Source: Deinandra increscens subsp. villosa
Taxonomy: Eukaryota; Streptophyta; Magnoliopsida; Asterales; Asteraceae
Direction: 5' to 3'
Assembly: GCA_039602395.1 (NCBI GenBank)
Contig: JBCNJP010000003.1
Coordinates: 64,036,278-64,100,277 of the forward strand
Length of the DNA stretch: 64,000 bases
Shown here: in pieces, positions 1 through 10,485 of the stretch
Layout of the letters: each line of letters starts with the position of its first letter
Numbering within the stretch: position 1 is the first letter of the stretch
Notes under the pieces: model-generated
Seen by the model: the letters and a program-made list of their open reading frames with translations, nothing else
Told to the model about the DNA's origin: nothing
Databases searched by the model: none
Position numbers and translations under genes: made by a program

Positions 1-180
1 ATCCAAAGCTGGAGTTCGGAGGGCCCGAAGTCCAAGATCGGACAGGTTTTGAATGGGCCGAAGGTAGAGTTCGGACACGCCGAAGGTAGAGTTCGGACAA
101 AAGGTTGAGACCGAACGTGGAGTTCAGACGGAGTTCCGACCTCCGAACTTCACAGGCTATAAATAGCCAAACTCAGAGTT
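1..180 (+). promoter_or_regulatory. TATA-containing promoter-like region rich in GTTCGGA words
   Basis: The word GTTCGGA or its complement TCCGAAC recurs many times in the first 150 bases. It is followed by a TATA-box-like ctataaatag at about 159-168. This looks like the U3 end of an LTR or the promoter of the decayed element that follows. It does not resemble the 3' LTR beginning at 4249, so it cannot simply be that LTR's partner. The same word recurs in the leader (535-735) and in the 3' LTR (about 4330-4375), which ties the three regions to one family. Confidence 0.4.
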
Positions 181-534
181 CAGAGGGTCACTATTCTCTT
201 TTACTCCGAACTCTTACCCAATTGCTGCCCAATTTTCAACCTTTTGATTAACGGCTTGTTTGAACGATTTGAGACCAGATTTAGGTAGGATTCTCGATTC
301 CGAGTACACTGGTGGTGTTGGATTAGATTTTTGGTCACGATTCATGGGTTTTCTGTTCGAAAAACAATCCGAGGGTTTTTTAATTCATAGATCCAAAAAT
401 TATCCATTAAATTCATGATTTCAGAAGATAAAAACGGGTTCTATAGATTTGTCATCTAAAACCGCTTCATGGGTTCATTTTTTTAGGATCTGTTTTGGAC
501 TAAATCGATTGATTTGAGATTCAAATCTTTCGAA

Positions 535-735
535 GTTCGTCAGGCTCCGAACCTGAAGTTCGGACAACTCTGAACTCAGAGTTCGAACACAGATCGGACC
601 TTGCTCGGCCATTGACCATGAGGTTCGAACGTTTGACTAAGGTCAACGTTGACCACAGGGTTCGGACAAGGTTCGGCGCTTAGTCCAAGTTCGCACCAAG
701 TTCGGACATGGTTCGGACCAAGTTCGGCCATGATA
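535..735 (+). repeat. Array of degenerate GTTCGGAC words in the 5' leader
   Basis: Roughly a dozen copies of GTTCGGA(C) or GTTCGAAC, in both orientations, lie at irregular spacing just upstream of the first coding segment. Examples are the runs around 557-600 and 655-735. The apparent reading frame on the minus strand here is only a by-product of the repeats. Two other families in the window have comparable leader arrays built from different words. Confidence 0.6.
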
Positions 736-854
736 AATTTTTTATTAAAAAAAGTTGTTTGTTTACGCAAACGACAACAAATTGACGAAATTGGTGAACA
801 TATATGTTAATAACATGGGATTTAATGAACTTTACGTTTTATGTGTTTTCAGAT

Positions 855-3800
855 ATGGCTGACAATTTTAAAGTTGGTGATAAATATAACGTGTGTGCTC
901 ATCTTGGAGTTGCCCGATCAAAGCTTGTCAAATTTCGAGGATCTGGAATTTTTGATTTTCTTCTTCGATCAAGGATTCACTATGCAATCACTCAATCATG
1001 TGACGTGTATCGTGATATTGTGCTGGAGTTTTGGAGTACTGCCGGAACAATTTCACTGATGATCCGATCAGAATTTCAGCGACAGTTCAGAATCGAACGC
1101 TGGAATTTACAAAAGCTGATATTAGAAGGGTATTAAAGTTTACTGCTGATTAAACAACAGCACCATTGGAGTTCCTACAAGCTGATAACGTGGCACTATT
1201 AAAGCGGATTTGGTACACTGAAGATCTAGGAAAAGAGTGGATTTACAAATCGTCGCTGAGTGTTCCATACAAATATTTGGTGCATGTGCTGTTGGTCTGT
1301 CTGGGACACAGAATCTCAGGGCATGATGAGGTCAACCAACTGCTGCTTTCTTTGCTGAATGCCTTGGTGATGAATCGTCCTTACAACGTAGCTGGATTAA
1401 TCTTTCATTACATGGGAGATAATCTAACTCAGAGGCAAAAGAAAGCAGCAATATATCCAAGATTTCTGATGATGATTCTGAATGATTTATATCCAGATTT
1501 GGTGAAGAATGATGATCACAAGATGGAGCTGAAACACATGAATGAAGCTAGTGTGGGTGCTTTGGCATCTTATCAAAAGAAGACACCAGAAGAGCAGCCA
1601 AACTGAAACGTCTGATTGGTCATTTGGCTAATCCTGATTATGTGGCACCAGCTCAGGGAGTTGCTTGTCATTCATCTGGAAGTGATTCAGAAGAACTCGA
1701 TTATAGTTGAGTTATGAAACAGAATCAAATACCCCAACAAGGAAGAGTGAAAAGACCAAAGAGAAGATTACCAGTTGTACAAGAATCGGTGAATCCAGAA
1801 CCGGTTGTTTAACAACCACCTGTCTCTGAACCGGTGGTCTCAGCACAGGAAGTTCCTGTATCTGTCAAGGTGACTAAGACACCAGCAGTTAACACCTTGT
1901 TAGATAAAGATGAATCGGATGATGATGTCAATTTTTTGAATGTTGGGGCTGATTCTGAAGATGTGTCAGATACAAACAATCCGTTTGTGCGCATCAAGAT
2001 CAACTCAAAATATGTGAAAGTCAGAAAGGGTAGCGATGAACATTTCGCGTACCAAAACAGCCTGAACAAAAGCGACGATCGTTACAAAGATCGTGTGTAT
2101 GCTGATGTTGCCTCATTTGAGTCAGACGAAGATTACCATCCTGAACCCGATGTTGTACATGGCAAAGGAAAACAGCTTGTTACTGGTACTTCTTCTAATC
2201 CATCAATGAAAAGGAAGAAATCAGTTGCTGCTGGTGGTCGAGGAAAGAAACAGAAGGGTCACAAGTTTATTTTGAAGCCTCAGGCCGGTGTATCTTCTTC
2301 TGCTAGTCCTACAATGTCTTTACCAGAAACGACGACACATGTTCAGACTTCAGTGTCTGATGTTCAGTCTGAGTTTCTGCAAAACTTGATGAATGTAAAT
2401 AGGTCTACAACTGTTGGCACAGCACCTTCAGCAAGTGCTGGTGCACGGTTTGTGAATCAACCAATAGGTTCTACACCCACGACTCCTGTTTTCTCAACAG
2501 CAACAACGGCTACAGCTTCTACACTTTCTACACCAGACATCAATTTCAACTTTAATCAAGATTCTATGCCGTTCTCCCAAGCTAGTATTCTTCAGAGTGC
2601 TCTAACCGATCAGCAAGCGCAGAATGATGTTTTGAAAGCTACAACTGAATAGAAATCGAAGATGATTACTGAGCTCAAGACAAGTAATGACGAATTGAGG
2701 GCACAGAATCAATCTCAAGGTCAATTAATCACTACATTGCAGCGTCGGGATTTGGTTAACGATCGGGAGATTCTTCGTTTGAAAAGATCTAGTCAGACCC
2801 AGAGCAAATTGCTTCTTGAAATGCATGAGCAAATAAAGTTCTTAATGGAGAAATTTAAAGCTCAGGGGGAGATTGGTGATAGCTCTGGTTGTCAGGAAGA
2901 TTACATGAGGTTTTTGAATGATGACCCCGATCAGGATGATCCTCAAGGGAATGTAGGTGGAGGATCAGGCCCGACTGGAACCACTGGTCCGGGTGCTGGG
3001 ACATCTACATCCCAGAGGGAGAAAGACTCGAGAGAAGCAATGTCGATCACTTCTATTCCATCCAATCAAGATGCGGTTAGTTTGGGCGAATTCAAAGACA
3101 TGCTACAAACACTTGAAGAAGGAGAGTTTGTTGGTGATCTTACTGCTGAACAACTGCAAGCGGTATTTGATTTGAATGACGAGGATATGAAGAAAGCTTC
3201 TGAAACTGAACCAAGGAAATATGAATCGTCTGATCCAGAGTCTGAGGAAGAACAGGAAGACATTTTTGATGAAGAAATTGAGTTTGAAGACATTACTGAG
3301 GAAGAATATCATGTTATGTACTCAAATTTCAATGATCAGGCTGGTGATGATTTTGAATTCCTTCCTAAGGAAAAGAGTGATGAAGCTGAGGAAAGATTGA
3401 AGAAGAAAGAGACTGAGAAACCTGAAGACCCGGTTGCTAAAGAGGCTAAGGAACAAGAACAATGTTGGGTATTTGATGAATACATGAAGACGTTTCATGC
3501 CAACTACGTTTCTCCTCCGAAGCCAATCAAGCAAAGAGCATTTGTAAAATTCAAGGGTCAAGATTCGGGTGATATTATCAGTTGGATGTATGCTGATAGT
3601 TTGAAGTGCTACGGGATTAAACGACAACATGGTATTCAGTACTTCAAATGTGCAAGAGATTTCAGTAGTTTACCGGTTTGGGATGTTCGAGAGCTGACGC
3701 GAAAGCCTTTGTGCAATTATGGCACTGATTGGAAGGGTTTTCACTTCAAGAAGCTTATTGAGAAAGAATGCCAAGAAGGATATCAATTTTTGAGTCCTCA

Positions 3801-4200
3801 AAAACCAAAAAGGCGTCGACATCCAACTAAGGTTCATAAAAAGACTGGGAAGAAGCTGATAATATTGACTTTCAAGAAGAAGCCTACTGTGATGAAAAAG
3901 ATTCCTCTGATGAAGATGGAGTTAGATTTCATTAAAGAATTGAGGTGGCGGTATTACAATGTAAAAGACTGGTGAAGTTGTGATTGTGCTGAAAGAAGAA
4001 AACAAGGTTGTGAAAGTGTATGATTCGATGTGGCTGATCAATCTATCCAAGGCTGATATAGATGTGTTGTATCACAACAAGATCTTATATCATCCTGACT
4101 ATATGGAGCAGGAGTTGCAGTTTCAAAGGGTGATACGGATTTGTTTTGCTTTCAATATCTATGTCAGGCATAATCATGAGCTGTTATGGACTGGCTGCTG
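855..4200 (+). pseudogene. Large decayed ORF of unknown function in a non-autonomous LTR element
   Basis: I do not recognise an enzymatic domain. The likely start is the ATG at 855, which follows a 3' splice-site-like ttttcag. Coding segments are 855-1136, 1166-1606, 1834-2652, 2662-3975 and 3980-4201. They lie in three different frames, with in-frame stops at about 1708, 1810 and 2650, so at least three frameshifts and several nonsense changes break it. The N-terminal 250 residues look globular and well packed. The middle is Ser/Thr-rich, low-complexity and acidic, with a coiled-coil-like stretch at about 2660-2850 and a long Glu/Asp-rich tract at about 3180-3450. The C-terminal part is basic, then globular again. 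No zinc knuckle, protease, RT or integrase motif is seen. I recall similar ORFs in Asteraceae LTR elements, but the family has no name I can give with confidence. Confidence 0.55.
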
Positions 4201-4235
4201 ATGTTCAAGGCTGATGAAGAACGGTCCAGCATTTT

Positions 4236-4248
4236 CCAAAGGGGAGTT
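4236..4248 (+). other. Polypurine tract of the first element
   Basis: The purine-rich ccaaaggggagtt immediately precedes TGTTGATACC, the usual arrangement for plus-strand priming next to a 3' LTR. Confidence 0.6.
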
Positions 4249-4620
4249 TGTTGATACCTCATGTGGCAACATGCTGGATTAATCAAAGCGTTTTGAAGGC
4301 TTGATGTTTTCAACCAAGGCCTGCTGGCCGAACCCAGGCCGAACCTGGGGTTCGGATCAGCTGGGAGTTCGGACAGCAGGTTGCCCTATATATAGGTTGT
4401 TTTGCTTAGTCTTTTGTAACGAGTTTTTGTAAGTGTGTATGTTCAAAGGTGTAATTGTTCTGATTCTCTCTGTAATTGTTCTTTGTTATTGAATGAGAGA
4501 TTGAACTTGTTATTTACACGTTTTTGTCATTGCTATAATTACACGACTGATGTCGAACTAAGCCGATCCATACGCTCCAGCGTTTTCAACTTTTACTTGA
4601 CATGCGAACGGTTCTCTTCA
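4249..4620 (+). repeat. 3' LTR (start clear, end uncertain) of the first element
   Basis: It begins TGTTGATACC directly after the polypurine tract. It contains GTTCGGA/CCGAAC words at about 4330-4375, a TATA-like tatatatagg at about 4386-4395, and an AT-rich downstream region. I cannot see a clean ...CA terminus or target-site duplication; a terminus near 4609 (acttgaca) is only a guess. No matching 5' LTR is visible within the window. Confidence 0.45.
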
Positions 4621-4842
4621 TAAATGACAATTGGGCGGTTTGTGTTAGGGTTTCACTCAAGTTTAGCTGGTTCTGGTTAATGCAAGTTGTCGGGTACTCA
4701 ATCTCCATTCTCATTGTTTGCATTTAATCTGATTGCATTACTTTGCCTATTATTTCAGCTATTGCCCGTCTGAAGCCTGATTTTCATATTTTCTCATTTT
4801 CTTCATTGTACTAGCTTGCTTTTGTTGAGAAATTTTATTGAT
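4621..4842. other. Spacer with no recognisable feature
   Basis: AT-rich non-coding sequence between the 3' LTR of the first element and the Athila-like ORF. It may be the leader or internal remnant of the Athila element. The gag-pol that should precede an envelope-like ORF is absent. Confidence 0.4.
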
Positions 4843-6287
4843 ATGGCTAAAGGTCAATCTTCGAGCGCTGGGAAGAAGCGAAAGAAGTGCAAGGCACCAA
4901 AGAAGAAGGTGGCAGCCGAGAGAGCACCTCCACCACCGGTTATGGAGCCACTGCCAGTCAAGGGCGAGGTTCCAGCTGAGGGGGTAGCCCCGTATGTTCC
5001 CCTTCACAGGCACTCATGGCTTCGTTTTCATAGATCTTCCGTGGAGTACACCCGTCTGAGGAAACTTCTCACTATGCCTTTCTTGCGAGTCTGACCTCTC
5101 CACTGGCCGTTGTTTGACACATTAAGGGTTACCGCGTGAGCTGAGGAGATCATCACAGGACCATGGAGGGCGCTGATGACGATCGATGACCCAGTCTGGG
5201 AAGAGCTGACCTTAGAGTTCATGTCCACCATTCGGTATCCCCGTCTCCCTCGCGATTACACATTTGACCACGCGATCACATTTCGTTTAGGCAGAGAGAA
5301 GAGTTAGCTATCTCTGTCTAATTTTGCAGTGAGGATGGGGCTGTATACGGAGGATCAGGTGATGCAGCCCGTATTCACTGCTGCTTCGACCGACTTAGAT
5401 GATACTGTCATCGCCGCTTGGTGGTCCCGTGTTGGTGATGGCCCTTACGATACGGACATGAGATCCCACTACCCGCGAGACCCATTCCATAGATATCTAC
5501 ACAGGGTGCTTTGCCATACAGTTTCTCTTCAGAAGGAGAGCTTAGATAAGCTCTCTAAGAGTGATGCGTGTTGTTTATATTACTTGCTTGAGGGGCATGA
5601 CTACAACCTTGCACATGTGTTGATTACTGCGATGCAGCATCAGTATACCACCCGACCTGGCACTGCGATTGGATGCGGCGCTTTTGTTACGCGCCTGGCT
5701 AGGAGCTATGGTTTGCTACGGCCACCAGATGGCGTTATATCCCACCAGCCGAGGTCTTAACTCAGACATCCGAGGCGTCTCCATTAGACGTCAGGGCTAT
5801 TCAGCGGATGCAGATGATAGAGACGCCCGGTGAGGGGGTTATTCGCTTTGTCGCCACACGACCGTTGGTGATTACCCCAATCGTCGGTCCAGACGGTCAG
5901 ATGCAGTATCCAGTCCAGCCAGCTCCCGATCTGATCCCTCATACCAGGATGCCAGGCGAGCGCGTTTTAGTGCAGGCCGCGTTGGATCAAATGGCGGTCA
6001 CGCCCGCCGCAGTTGATGTTCCCCCTGAGCCATAGGCTGATGTTCCTAGGCCTTGCCCTCTCTCTACTCAGGCTCGGCACACTCAGGCTATTCAGCAACA
6101 CAGCCATCTTCTTGCAGCTTAGACTCAGGCTATTGAGGCCCTTGCAGATCAGCAGACAGAGATTGTAGCGCAGCAGCGCCAGATGCAGGTTTGGTTTGTG
6201 CAGGTAATTGCAGCACTTGTCGTTGCCGTTCTAGGTTTTCAGCCACCACCACCTCCAAACCAGCCACCACCATATCAGCAGTCCTGA
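4843..6287 (+). pseudogene. Athila envelope-like ORF (ATHILA ORF-1 type), broken
   Basis: The ATG at 4843 starts a Lys/Pro-rich N-terminus (MAKGQSSSAGKKRKK), followed by a segment ending at a stop at about 5092. Coding resemblance continues in other frames at about 5100-5310, then 5329-5760 (GLYTEDQ, then AAWW, RDPFHRYLHR and CCLYYLLEG, ending in VTRLARSYG), then 5762-6287. The final part carries a hydrophobic segment of about 16 residues (WFVQVIAALVVAVLGF, about 6190-6238) and then a Pro/Gln-rich tail. A C-terminal hydrophobic helix is why such ORFs are called envelope-like in Athila; there is no evidence of a functional glycoprotein. At least two frameshifts and several stops break the gene. 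The function in Athila elements is unknown. Confidence 0.65.
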
Positions 6288-7755
6288 GACATCGGTTACT
6301 TCTTATCCGAGTTGTATCTTATTTCTTTTGATTTTGATGTATTTATTTAGAGGTACAAACTCGGGGTATTTTGTGTATGGGTTGGGTTGACTTGATTCTT
6401 TGCATTGTTATGTATCTATTTGATGTTGGCTTTGATGTGTGTTGTGTTTGATTAGATACTTACCTGAGAAGCAGTTCTGGCACCTGTTGGTCGAGAGTTG
6501 TTACATCATTCATTTTTTGGAGATTTTTGGGCTCATTTAGCACCTTTTCCAGCAGTTCTGGCATTTCATTGGTCAAGAGCTGTTCGAGATTCATTATGCA
6601 GTTCACTGGCACATCGACAGTGATCAAGGGAGTATTTCAGTTCCCTTTACCTCTTTTTGTGCTTGATTGTGATTTACCGTACATTGAGGGCAATGTACGA
6701 AATGTGGGGAGGAGGGTAAATTGAACTGAAATTGCTTCAAATTGTGTAAAAATTTTAAATTTTCTGATCTTTTCCCCCTGTTGTGTTTTTACATGGTCCT
6801 TGAAATTTGTTTGCGGGAAAATGGAAAATGATAGAAAACTGGAATTTTTTTCTTTTTTGTGAATGTAAATAAAATTGAATAAAGTTGAAAGCGCCCCTGG
6901 TTTATGATGTGCTGGTAGGCCCAGCTGATTTATGAAAGCTTAAAAATCCTGATTTCGCTACTTAAATAAATAATTAAATAAATCTTGTGGGTTCCCGCCT
7001 TTAGTGTAGTAGCAAAGCCGAATTTGTTGAATAAGCTAATAGGTACCTCAATTGAATAAAATGTTTATGTTTTGGAGATAACCCGGCACACTATGATATT
7101 TTTATGAAAATAAATCCGAGAAATAATAGCGCCCCATCCATCCATCCATCCACAATGAGCTTGTTTTGAATATGTATGTATGCAAAAAAATCGAATAAAG
7201 TGCACAAAATTCGCTGATCCTACGTTCTACCTCTAGGGATAGTGACTCCGGAGATGGTCTATTGGGGTGATGTGGTTTTGTGTGCGAGGGTTAAAGCCTG
7301 CTTACTACCTCTCCGGATGGGGACTCAGGAGATGTAATGTCAGGTAGAGACTCGCCCTAGTTTTAGGATTAAATAAATAAATTCAATTCAAGCTCAACCA
7401 TTATTCCATCCATTCACATTCCATAATCTCCAAATCATAAATATTTCATTCAATTGCGGTGGGAAAAGCCCTAATCCAGTTTGACCCGTGTTGATTCATG
7501 CTTTGAGACGGGATTAGGCCTAGTTGCGCATCTAATTGTGTGGGACCCATAATTTGTAATAAAATTAAATAAAGCATGTTCAGGGGCTTCAATTATTGGT
7601 GGTTGGATTTATTCGGACCGAAATACCGGTAATAGTAGCTAGCGCGTGACTATCTATGTTTTTGAATAAAGTTTAGTAGCTAGAAGTCAAATTTTCCGGT
7701 TGTGATTCCATCACGAACTTTTTCGGGACGAAAAAGGGTTAAGTGTGGGGATGTT
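6288..7755 (+). other. Athila 3' non-coding region with two purine-rich tracts
   Basis: No coding potential seen. A purine-rich run (gaaatgtggggaggagggtaaa, about 6698-6719) follows a ggcaatgtac-type motif. A second, aagtgtggggatg at 7741-7753, sits right before the LTR and is the presumed priming site. Between them are short repeats of aaataa (about 6963-6985), a (CCAT)n microsatellite (about 7136-7152), and a duplicated block containing ctacctct...gactc(c/a)ggagatg (about 7226-7340). Confidence 0.6.
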
Positions 7756-9381
7756 TGATGCATCGCATCTTATACATATTTTCGAGTGTTAAATCCCGCA
7801 TTTTATCTGGCTTTTGTTCGAGTTTTGATGAGATTTGGTTTCTCAATTGTTCATATGTTGAATTTCAAGAGATCTGGTGGTGATTGGTTAATTTATGATG
7901 ATTTGTGGCGAAAACGGAACGCGATTCGGTGTTCGAGAGCGAAAGCTACAAAGTATTGAAGTTCTGCTACATTGTTAGTCATGGACCAGCGAGCCTCAGT
8001 CTGTTATTTCTCGCTGGTCCGCGAACCTGGAATCCAAAAAAGAGAAAAGTGGGCCTCATGGACCAGTGAGTCTCCCTTTCCCAGTTCTCACTGGTCCGCG
8101 AACGGGCCCATTCGGCTAAGAGTCCCAAAACGAGTATTTAAGCATTTTTTGAGCCTAGGGTTTGAGGAGTTCGACCAGAGCAGTAGCGTGAGTGAGGAAC
8201 AAGATCAGAGAAGCTACTTGGGAGCAATCAAAGGCCGGATTGAAGATTTGGAAGCTTGGATTGAAGATTTTGGAGCTTAGCTTTGAGATTTCTTCATCTA
8301 ATCCGGTTTCTTCTCCCTAGTTTTTGATTGTTTGATCATGTATTGCTTAGATTGGACTGATTTTGTGATTAGATACATGATGTTTGGCTGATTTCTCATT
8401 TTTCACCTAGTTTAGATGAAGCTTTACCCATTTTGACTTTTCAGTTTGACTTTTCAACATGATTATGTGATTTTTGCTCATGATTCTAGTTTTGACTGTT
8501 CGGGATGATTATGTGTGCTTAATTAGCTGCTGTTAATGATGTATTATGTGGACTAATTGATAGAAATTGTGGAATTCCAACCATTATTAGTTAGTTTATT
8601 GTGGATCCTTAGACTTTGATGGGTTTTGGGGTTAATGCATCATCCGGAGACCTCCTACATGATGATATATCATGGATTAGTGGCTGATTTTGTGTACATC
8701 CTTGTGGAATGAACTTGACCGAGTTGTTTCATTTGCTAGATATTGGCTAGACATTGTTTGATAGGTTAGAATACTTGTGACCGCGAGGTTTGAGCCTATT
8801 TATTTGTGTTTAGTAATTTCTAGGTCCTAGATAATCGAAATTAGAATCATTGCATGTTGTGGATTCATTTAGAAAGACCTCTCTTGGTGTTTCCCGATTC
8901 ATGCACGTTTTGCTTGTTTTGACCGAAACTGTGAAACCGTTGTGCAAATTCACATATTATGATATATGTGCTTCATTTAGAATTTTCTGATCATACGGGA
9001 TGTGTCTATAGTCCTCCTTGGTTGGGTTATTCTCATTTGGTGATAGTTTCATGTTGATAGGTCTTGCCGGGGGGTCTTATTTGGGTATAGTGGATTCTAG
9101 GCTAGGTGATATCTCTCTTATCTGTTTCTCTATCGTTTGCGTTGTTTGTTGTTTGTTTACTGCTAGCTTAGTTTGTTTAATTCAATCATTCCAAATACAT
9201 CGGTTAAATATTAGTGATGGTACATTATCGGGAGTCTGATTACACGTCTGTGGATTTATACCGAGTATTTACCGATACTATACTACATACGACGGGTATG
9301 CTTGTCCTAGTGTGTGATTTGGTCACTCAGTAATATCCCTTTTTAACTTGACCGTTTTTCTTGTTCAAATCCGACACATCA
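7756..9381 (+). repeat. Athila 3' LTR
   Basis: It starts TGATGCATCG after the purine tract and ends ...CACATCA, giving TGATG...CATCA termini and 1626 bp, a usual size for Athila. A TATA-like tatttaag is at 8135-8142. Two perfect 11-bp inverted repeats lie 40-150 bp upstream: GGACCAGCGAG/CTCGCTGGTCC (7983-7993 with 8010-8020) and GGACCAGTGAG/CTCACTGGTCC (8060-8070 with 8087-8097). The only 5' partner would be the missing upstream part of the element. Confidence 0.75.
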
Positions 9382-9760
9382 AAAAACAAGCTCAAATGTC
9401 AAACGATTATTTAAACGATGCAAATACTAATGTCAAACAAAGTCAAAGCAAACCATGTTCAAAACAGGAAATCAAATGAGTATTCATCCTGGACGCAGCC
9501 ATGGAAAAACAAACCAATTGTTTTATAATACTACCAAGTTTAGAATATGAGCAAAACCCTAGTTGCGTTGAAGTGCAAGCAAGCTTCACGATCTCTTGGT
9601 CTTTGATCTCCTTCATTTTTTAAGTTCCTACAAAGTATAAAGTGTGTAAGCAAAGCTTCACATTTTGTGGAATTAGAAAAATGAAAAATAAGGCTAAATA
9701 CGTCCAGAAGAACTCTCAGCTTTCTTCTGAGCCTTAACCTTAGCAAGGTACTCAGGGCAG
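9382..9760 (-). pseudogene. Spacer with a possible Copia-type gag fragment
   Basis: About 380 bp separate the Athila LTR from the Tat 5' LTR. On the minus strand, 9760 down to about 9697 reads CPEYLAKVKAQKKAESSSGR and then a stop. This resembles the region just after a zinc knuckle in plant Copia gag. If so, the Tat element inserted directly into that knuckle. The rest is AT-rich with no further assignment. Confidence 0.3.
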
Positions 9761-10399
9761 TGTTAGCGGTTGATTTTCAGGATGCTCATCAAGAAGCTCA
9801 AGCAGTTCAGGAATCCGAAAACAGTTCAGGAATCCTATCAGTTCAGGTATCCTGAATTTACGGTATAAGTCTAACCTCTATTTTGCCTCGTGTTTAATTG
9901 TTTGCAGGTGGTAACGGACTCTCAACTAACTCCTAAAGACTCAGACTAAGCTGACTAATACGTGGATTAGTGGGTCGATCCTGCTTCAACGGTCAAGAAA
10001 GTGGGAAGAAGAGATCCCGGGAATCCCGAACAGTTAGTTAGCTTGTTTGTTACATATTAAATCGAGTATTCGATCAATAGGAACACACACACAATGCACT
10101 CTCTAGCTCAGTTAAGACTGCAAAGCATTGTATCACATAGTCTTGATCGATCAAACCTCCAACCCTTTGTAATCTTTTGTTTTATCAAAAAATTAACTAG
10201 GAGGCAGGCTATTCAGGCGGCTCCCGAGGTTTTTATCTAGGATTCCCAGAGGCAACTTGAAGGATTCTGGAGTTTTCCTCGCTAAATCATCGTGTCACCA
10301 TCGTAACTTGGATTATTTGCTCATTTGATCGTTAAGCACACCTACCTCACATTCTAAGTTTGGAAAACAAGATTCCTTTGTGAATTTTTGACCAAAACA
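9761..10399 (+). repeat. Tat 5' LTR
   Basis: It begins TGTTAGCGGTTG and ends ...ACCAAAACA, 639 bp, and is followed after two bases by the primer-binding site. It carries repeated AGGAATCC/AGGATTC words (about 9810-9860 and 10220-10275). The first 448 bp are matched by 34791-35238 with visible substitutions, so this is an old insertion relative to the nested Copia element. Confidence 0.85.
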
Positions 10400-10402
10400 T
10401 TT

Positions 10403-10420
10403 TGGCGCCCACCGTGGGGC
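10403..10420 (+). other. Primer-binding site, Lys-tRNA-like
   Basis: TGGCGCCCACCGTGGGGC lies two bases after the LTR end. It closely resembles primer-binding sites complementary to the 3' end of lysine tRNAs. Naming the tRNA is an inference from memory. Confidence 0.7.
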
Positions 10421-10485
10421 GAGTGGTGCTTCATTCTAAGGAAATTCCATTTTTCATCCACTCCATTTGATCTCCAATCCCAAAG

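Larger units (their letters stand above)
4843..9381 (+). mobile_element. 5'-truncated Athila-lineage Ty3/Gypsy element
   Basis: Order seen: envelope-like ORF remnant (4843-6287), about 1.5 kb of non-coding sequence with two polypurine-like runs, and a complete 3' LTR (7756-9381). Gag, protease, RT and integrase are not present. The long 3' non-coding region and the long LTR are typical of Athila elements, and the ORF resembles the ATHILA ORF-1 type family by general memory of its pattern. Confidence 0.7.

Noticed and set aside
1..310. 5' LTR partner of the 3' LTR at 4249
   Set aside because: Apart from the GTTCGGA word and a TATA box, no alignable similarity was found.
4843..6287. Functional retroviral envelope
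   Set aside because: The ORF has several frameshifts and stops and only one hydrophobic segment; envelope-like is a positional label.
7972..8280. 102-residue ORF in the Athila LTR
   Set aside because: It covers the two hairpins and the promoter; no similarity or coding signal, and overlapping regulatory sequence explains it.
9540..9746. 68-residue ORF on the minus strand before the Tat LTR
   Set aside because: The long frame has no resemblance to a protein; only another frame of the same segment hints at a Copia gag fragment.
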